A stretch of 7,442 nt of DNA, from NCBI GenBank assembly GCA_946478765.1, contig CAMLDH010000191.1:1-7442 (forward strand). The letters run 5' to 3'. Position 1 is the stretch's first letter, and each line of letters opens with the position of its first letter. This stretch comes from an uncultured Oxalobacteraceae bacterium. GTDB lineage: Bacteria > Pseudomonadota > Gammaproteobacteria > Burkholderiales > Burkholderiaceae. This document shows, one piece after another, positions 4,288-7,442 of the stretch. The notes under the pieces are model-generated. The model was not told where the DNA came from, made no database searches, and was given only the letters and a program-made list of their open reading frames with translations. A program made the position numbers and the translations under genes.

Positions 4288-7112
4288 TCGCGTGCCTGTT
4301 CGAGCCCGTCGCGCTCCCCGATCTTTTCCAGCGCCTGGCACAGGTCGGCGAATGCCAGGGCGCCAACGGCGCGCGCGCTGGACTTGCTGCGATGCCCGAG
4401 CGCAGCCAGCTGCGCGAGGTTTTCTTCCGCCAATGCGGCCTCGAACTCGCCCAAGCCCTGGCGGGCAGTTTCGACGAATTTGAAAGCGTACTTGCGCATC
4501 CGCTCGGAATTGCCCTGGAAATTCTTCGCGAGCACCTTCAGGTCGATCACCGTCCCCTCGTGCCGCACGACGCCGCCTTCGGCGGCATTGCTCAACGCTG
4601 CACCCGCCTCGCGACCTCGCGCCAGGCAGATCGCCAGTTGCGCATAGAGCCGCTCCGGCGCCACCGGTTTTATGATGAAACCATCCATGCCGGCCGCAAT
4701 GCAGCGCGCATGGTCTTCCGCACCGGCATTGGCGGTCATCGCCAGGATCGGAAGCGCGGCCAGTTCGGGAGTGGCGCGTATCCGGCGCGTGGCTTCGAGC
4801 CCGTCCATCACCGGCATCTGCACATCCATCAGCACGCAGTCGAAGCGCTGCTGCCGCAACTGATCGAGCGCATCCTGTCCATTGCCCGCGATGCAGACCC
4901 CGGCGCCCACATCTTCCAGCAATTCAGCGGCTACCTGTTGGTTGAACGGATTGTCTTCGACGAGGAGGATGGCGGCGCCCCGCAGCGGCGCAAGATCCAC
5001 CGCTGCGCTTTCGCTTATCGTGAGGAAATCGCCGCCCTCCACCGCTTCGCCCGGTAAATTTTTGCGCAAGCGCACGGTGAACCAGAACCTGCTGCCCCGC
5101 CCCGGTTCGCTCTCGACGCCGATGACGCCGCCCATTTGCTCCACCAGCCGCTTGCAGATCGCCAGCCCCAGGCCGGTGCCGCCGTATTTGCGCGTGGTGG
5201 AAGTATCGGCCTGATGGAAGGGTTGAAACAGGTTCGCGATTTCCGCCGCCGTCATGCCGATGCCGCTGTCTCGCACTTCGACCAGCAGGACGCCGGACGA
5301 CTCGTCCTCTTCGCGCATGTACACACCTACCGCCACCGTTCCTCTCGTGGCGAACTTGACGGCATTGCCAATCAGGTTGAGCAGCACCTGGCGCAAGCGC
5401 AAGGCATCGCCGCGCCAGTGGCGGGGAACGGCCGCGTCGAGCTGCGACGTCAGCGCCAGCCCCTTGGCGGTCGCCTGTTCCATCAGCTGCGCCACCGCGC
5501 TCCCGACCACCAGATCGAGATCCAGAGCGACGGTCTCAAGCCTCAGCTTGTTTGCCTCGATCTTGGAAAAGTCGAGGATGTCGTTGATCAAGCCCAGCAG
5601 ATGCTCGCCCGACATCAGTATCTTGACGAGATAGTCGCGCTGCCGCGGCATGAGGTCGGTCTTGAGCGCGAGGTGGGCCATGCCGATCACGCTGTTCATC
5701 GGCGTGCGTATTTCATGGCTCATGTTGGCGAGAAAATCGCTCTTGGCCCGGCTCGCCGATTCGGCCGCTTCTTTCGCCTCGAGCATGGCGCGCACGGCCG
5801 CCTTCTGGGATGAGATGTCGACCGCGGTCCCGATCACGCCGCGCAAATCGCCGTTCGCCGTTACCAGCGCGGCCTTGCTGACCAGGGCATGGGCTTCGCG
5901 TCTGCCGGAGAGTTTGAATATTGCGTCGTAGGTTTGCGTTGCGCGGCTTTCTATCACCCGATGCTCGTAACCATCATGGATGTCCGCTGCGGCACGGTCC
6001 ATCAGGTCCAGGCTTGTCTTGCCAAGCACCTGTTCCGGCCGGACACTGAAGAATTCACAGAATGCCTTGTTGACACGCTGAAAACGCCCTTCCACATCCT
6101 TCAGGAATGTCGGCACCGGCGTTGATTCGAACAATGCATCAACGATGATCAGGCTCTCCCTGATCTTTTGCACCACTTCGAATGCGGTTTGCGCCAACTG
6201 GCTGGCCTGTTCCTCGGTGCGCGAGGACAGGTCGGCATTGCCTGAGGCGATCTGCGGTGAAACCGGGGTGATGATCCCGATATCGCCGCGCACTTCGCGC
6301 ACGATGTTGAGCAACGCATCGTTCATGTCCTTCAAGGCCTGCAACAGTTGCCCGGTTTCGTCCGTGCTGTTTACCTCGATGCGACTGGTCAGATCGCCAG
6401 CGGCTACGGTCTGTGCGACCTTGACCACTTTGCTCATCGGAAGGGTGATGCTGCGAACCAGCCACACGGTAACGGCAACACCCAACGCAAGCGCAAGGAC
6501 GATGATTGATAGCAGCGAGGTACTGGCCGCCTTGTAGCTTGCCGCCGATTCCGCCATCGATGCGTCCGCCATCTGTTTCGACTGGTCGAGCAGGTAGGCC
6601 ACAATGTTGTCGATCTGCTGGGTCGGCGCACGATCCATGCCCTTGACCATGGCATCGGCCACCCGCGCGCGGTCCTTGTTGGCGCTTTCATACTGCCCCA
6701 GTGCCTGGAGATATTTCTCTTGCAGGCCGGCCAGCGACTTGCGCGCGTCGTCGACCGCCGCGGTATCGAGACCGGCCATCGCCAGCATATCCCTGAGCTT
6801 GTTCAGGCTCTCTTGCGTAGCGCCGCCTGTCTCGACGAAGGCCTTGCGGTACTTCTCAAAATCGACTGAATCGTCGCCGCGCAAGAGCGTGATCTTCCAC
6901 TCCTGGATCTGTATCTTGAACTGCATCTGCGCGTGACGCGCGGTGTCGACGGCATTCTCCATGAGGATCGCGCGTCCCATGGCCTTGACGGCCCGCTCGT
7001 TGTTGTTGCTCAGAGCATGCCAACCCAGGACGCCGACAAGATTGATCGCAAACAGCAGAAGACCGGCAAGAATGGAAAGCCGGATACCGATTTTCAGATT
7101 CGAAATATTCAT
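4218..7112 (-). CDS. Chimeric chemoreceptor-like hybrid histidine kinase (HAMP-PAS-HisKA-HATPase-REC-Hpt)
   Basis: 964 residues. Order of domains: membrane helix 11-33; periplasmic, probably four-helix-bundle sensor 34-197; membrane helix 198-219; HAMP 220-272; chemoreceptor-type methylation-helix start ([20 protein letters not shown], about 288-307); PAS about 322-438; HisKA with phospho-His466 in [14 protein letters not shown]; HATPase about 564-684 with N583, DSGIGM (from D615) and GTGLGL; receiver about 713-830 with acidic ED at 719-720, phospho-Asp763 and Lys815; Hpt about 855-960 with His907 in [13 protein letters not shown]. All key relay residues are present, so a His-Asp-His phosphorelay is expected; the final response regulator is not in the window. 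The input half looks like a methyl-accepting chemotaxis protein whose signalling tip was replaced by a kinase. ATG at 7112 is preferred over the GTG at 7115 because MNISNLKIG is the usual chemoreceptor N-terminus; the ribosome binding site is weak. It precedes the LysR gene and follows a related kinase tail. Confidence 0.92.
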   Translation of the reverse strand: MNISNLKIGIRLSILAGLLLFAINLVGVLGWHALSNNNERAVKAMGRAILMENAVDTARHAQMQFKIQIQEWKITLLRGDDSVDFEKYRKAFVETGGATQESLNKLRDMLAMAGLDTAAVDDARKSLAGLQEKYLQALGQYESANKDRARVADAMVKGMDRAPTQQIDNIVAYLLDQSKQMADASMAESAASYKAASTSLLSIIVLALALGVAVTVWLVRSITLPMSKVVKVAQTVAAGDLTSRIEVNSTDETGQLLQALKDMNDALLNIVREVRGDIGIITPVSPQIASGNADLSSRTEEQASQLAQTAFEVVQKIRESLIIVDALFESTPVPTFLKDVEGRFQRVNKAFCEFFSVRPEQVLGKTSLDLMDRAAADIHDGYEHRVIESRATQTYDAIFKLSGRREAHALVSKAALVTANGDLRGVIGTAVDISSQKAAVRAMLEAKEAAESASRAKSDFLANMSHEIRTPMNSVIGMAHLALKTDLMPRQRDYLVKILMSGEHLLGLINDILDFSKIEANKLRLETVALDLDLVVGSAVAQLMEQATAKGLALTSQLDAAVPRHWRGDALRLRQVLLNLIGNAVKFATRGTVAVGVYMREEDESSGVLLVEVRDSGIGMTAAEIANLFQPFHQADTSTTRKYGGTGLGLAICKRLVEQMGGVIGVESEPGRGSRFWFTVRLRKNLPGEAVEGGDFLTISESAAVDLAPLRGAAILLVEDNPFNQQVAAELLEDVGAGVCIAGNGQDALDQLRQQRFDCVLMDVQMPVMDGLEATRRIRATPELAALPILAMTANAGAEDHARCIAAGMDGFIIKPVAPERLYAQLAICLARGREAGAALSNAAEGGVVRHEGTVIDLKVLAKNFQGNSERMRKYAFKFVETARQGLGEFEAALAEENLAQLAALGHRSKSSARAVGALAFADLCQALEKIGERDGLEQAREIVGRLQPMLEQIERHIKAEFAH

Positions 7113-7181
7113 CACGTCTTGTTGGCCGCCGTAGCGACGGCTTGCCAGATCAGGAGGCGGATAGATGGCACCAGAACCACG

Positions 7182-7238
7182 CTATCGATGTTTGATAACA
7201 GAAGTGGCCAGACACGCTCCGATTTTTAGATTCTTCAT
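7182..7238 (-). pseudogene. Chemoreceptor/kinase N-terminal stub (18 codons)
   Basis: An ATG at 7238 with purine-rich GAGAAG just upstream encodes MKNLKIGACLATSVIKHR and then a TAG stop. MKNLKIG is a very common start for methyl-accepting chemotaxis proteins and matches the intact kinase's SNLKIG at residues 5-10; the two genes share 14 of 15 bases over GAATCT-AAAATCGG. The reading frame dies where the first membrane helix should begin, so this looks like a truncated copy of a related gene's start, left between the two kinases by duplication or deletion. It could still be translated as a leader peptide for the kinase starting 70 bases downstream. A chance match is possible given the short length. 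Confidence 0.45.
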
Positions 7239-7315
7239 TTCTTCTCTCACAATCAGTTGGTTCTTTTTTTCAGCGGCGCAGCCGAGGCCAATTCGAGCAC
7301 CAATCATGAACAGGT

Positions 7316-7442
7316 TTAAGGAGAATTGCAATAAGGAAATCCCTGATGGAAGGAAGTCGTGGCAGCGCGTTCGCAATGCGCGAATCCAGCCTCGATGTGC
7401 CGCCCGATCTGCTCCAGCATCGGCCACAGCCGGCCCAGTATC
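7316..7442 (-). CDS. Hybrid histidine kinase paralogue, C-terminal end (partial)
   Basis: The gene enters from beyond the right edge of the window. The visible residues ILGRLWPMLEQIGRHIEAGF, then AH, align with the C-terminus of the intact kinase ([20 protein letters not shown], then AH), 17 of 22 identical, i.e. the last helix of an Hpt domain. Where the intact gene stops, this copy has two extra bases, so its frame reads on for 19 more residues (CERAATTSFHQGFPYCNSP) to a TAA at 7316-7318. It is therefore a tandem paralogue on the same strand, about 200 bases upstream of the intact kinase. Its other domains lie outside the window, so whether it is intact cannot be judged. Confidence 0.75.
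   Translation of the reverse strand, partial: ILGRLWPMLEQIGRHIEAGFAHCERAATTSFHQGFPYCNSP
7361..7442 (-). repeat. Duplicated kinase 3' end, copy B
   Basis: Direct-repeat partner of 4208-4287. It continues to the window edge, so the full repeat may be longer. The two extra bases at 7373-7374 remove the stop codon used in copy A. Confidence 0.9.

Noticed and set aside
4221..5057. 278-codon frame antisense to the kinase 3' half
   Set aside because: Overlaps a kinase with every catalytic motif intact; composition is that of an antisense shadow.
1..7442. tRNA, rRNA, CRISPR array or complete insertion sequence
   Set aside because: None seen: no cloverleaf with TPsiC arm, no regularly spaced repeats, no transposase.

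Overview
The window looks like the edge of a type III secretion (hrp) region of a betaproteobacterium, probably Burkholderiales and perhaps Oxalobacteraceae (Herbaspirillum or Collimonas-like). The guess rests on two things. Two promoters match the HrpL/ECF 'hrp box', a mode of T3SS control found in Pseudomonas, Erwinia and some Herbaspirillum. A kinase on the right carries the chemoreceptor methylation-helix wording ([12 protein letters not shown]) common in Burkholderiales. No 16S, core hrc gene or named effector is in view, so the taxonomy is inference.

Left part (1-2810, + strand): possible tail of an upstream gene (2-148); hrp box 1 (55-83); a 67-aa Asn/Gln-rich small protein (173-376); a 53-aa small protein with a good ribosome binding site (479-640); a 440-bp gene-free stretch holding a stem-loop and an 18-bp perfect palindrome; hrp box 2 (1085-1113), with a possible second box directly behind it (1120-1148); and a 522-aa protein (1241-2809) built from four copies of a ~90-residue repeat. 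The first two repeats are an almost perfect 283-bp DNA duplication. The N-termini of both the 67-aa and 522-aa proteins are Ser/Asn/Gln/Thr-rich and lack early acidic residues, as expected for secreted T3SS substrates. The likeliest reading is an HrpL-regulated set of secreted or surface T3SS proteins, none of which I can name with certainty.

Middle (2810-3157): no gene. It holds a long compound inverted repeat (2835-2939) that probably ends transcription or marks a junction.

Right part (3158-7442, - strand): in transcription order, the C-terminal tail of a hybrid histidine kinase (7316-7442, running off the window); an 18-codon stub starting like a chemoreceptor (7182-7238); a complete 964-aa hybrid kinase (4218-7112); and a LysR-type regulator (3158-4102). 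The complete kinase is chimeric: a chemoreceptor-like input half (two membrane helices around a periplasmic four-helix region, HAMP, the start of a methylation helix) joined to PAS, HisKA, HATPase, receiver and Hpt domains. Its last ~80 bases are repeated at the window's right end, so two related kinases lie in tandem. Its final response regulator is not in the window, and nothing in the sequence ties this signalling cluster functionally to the hrp genes beyond proximity.
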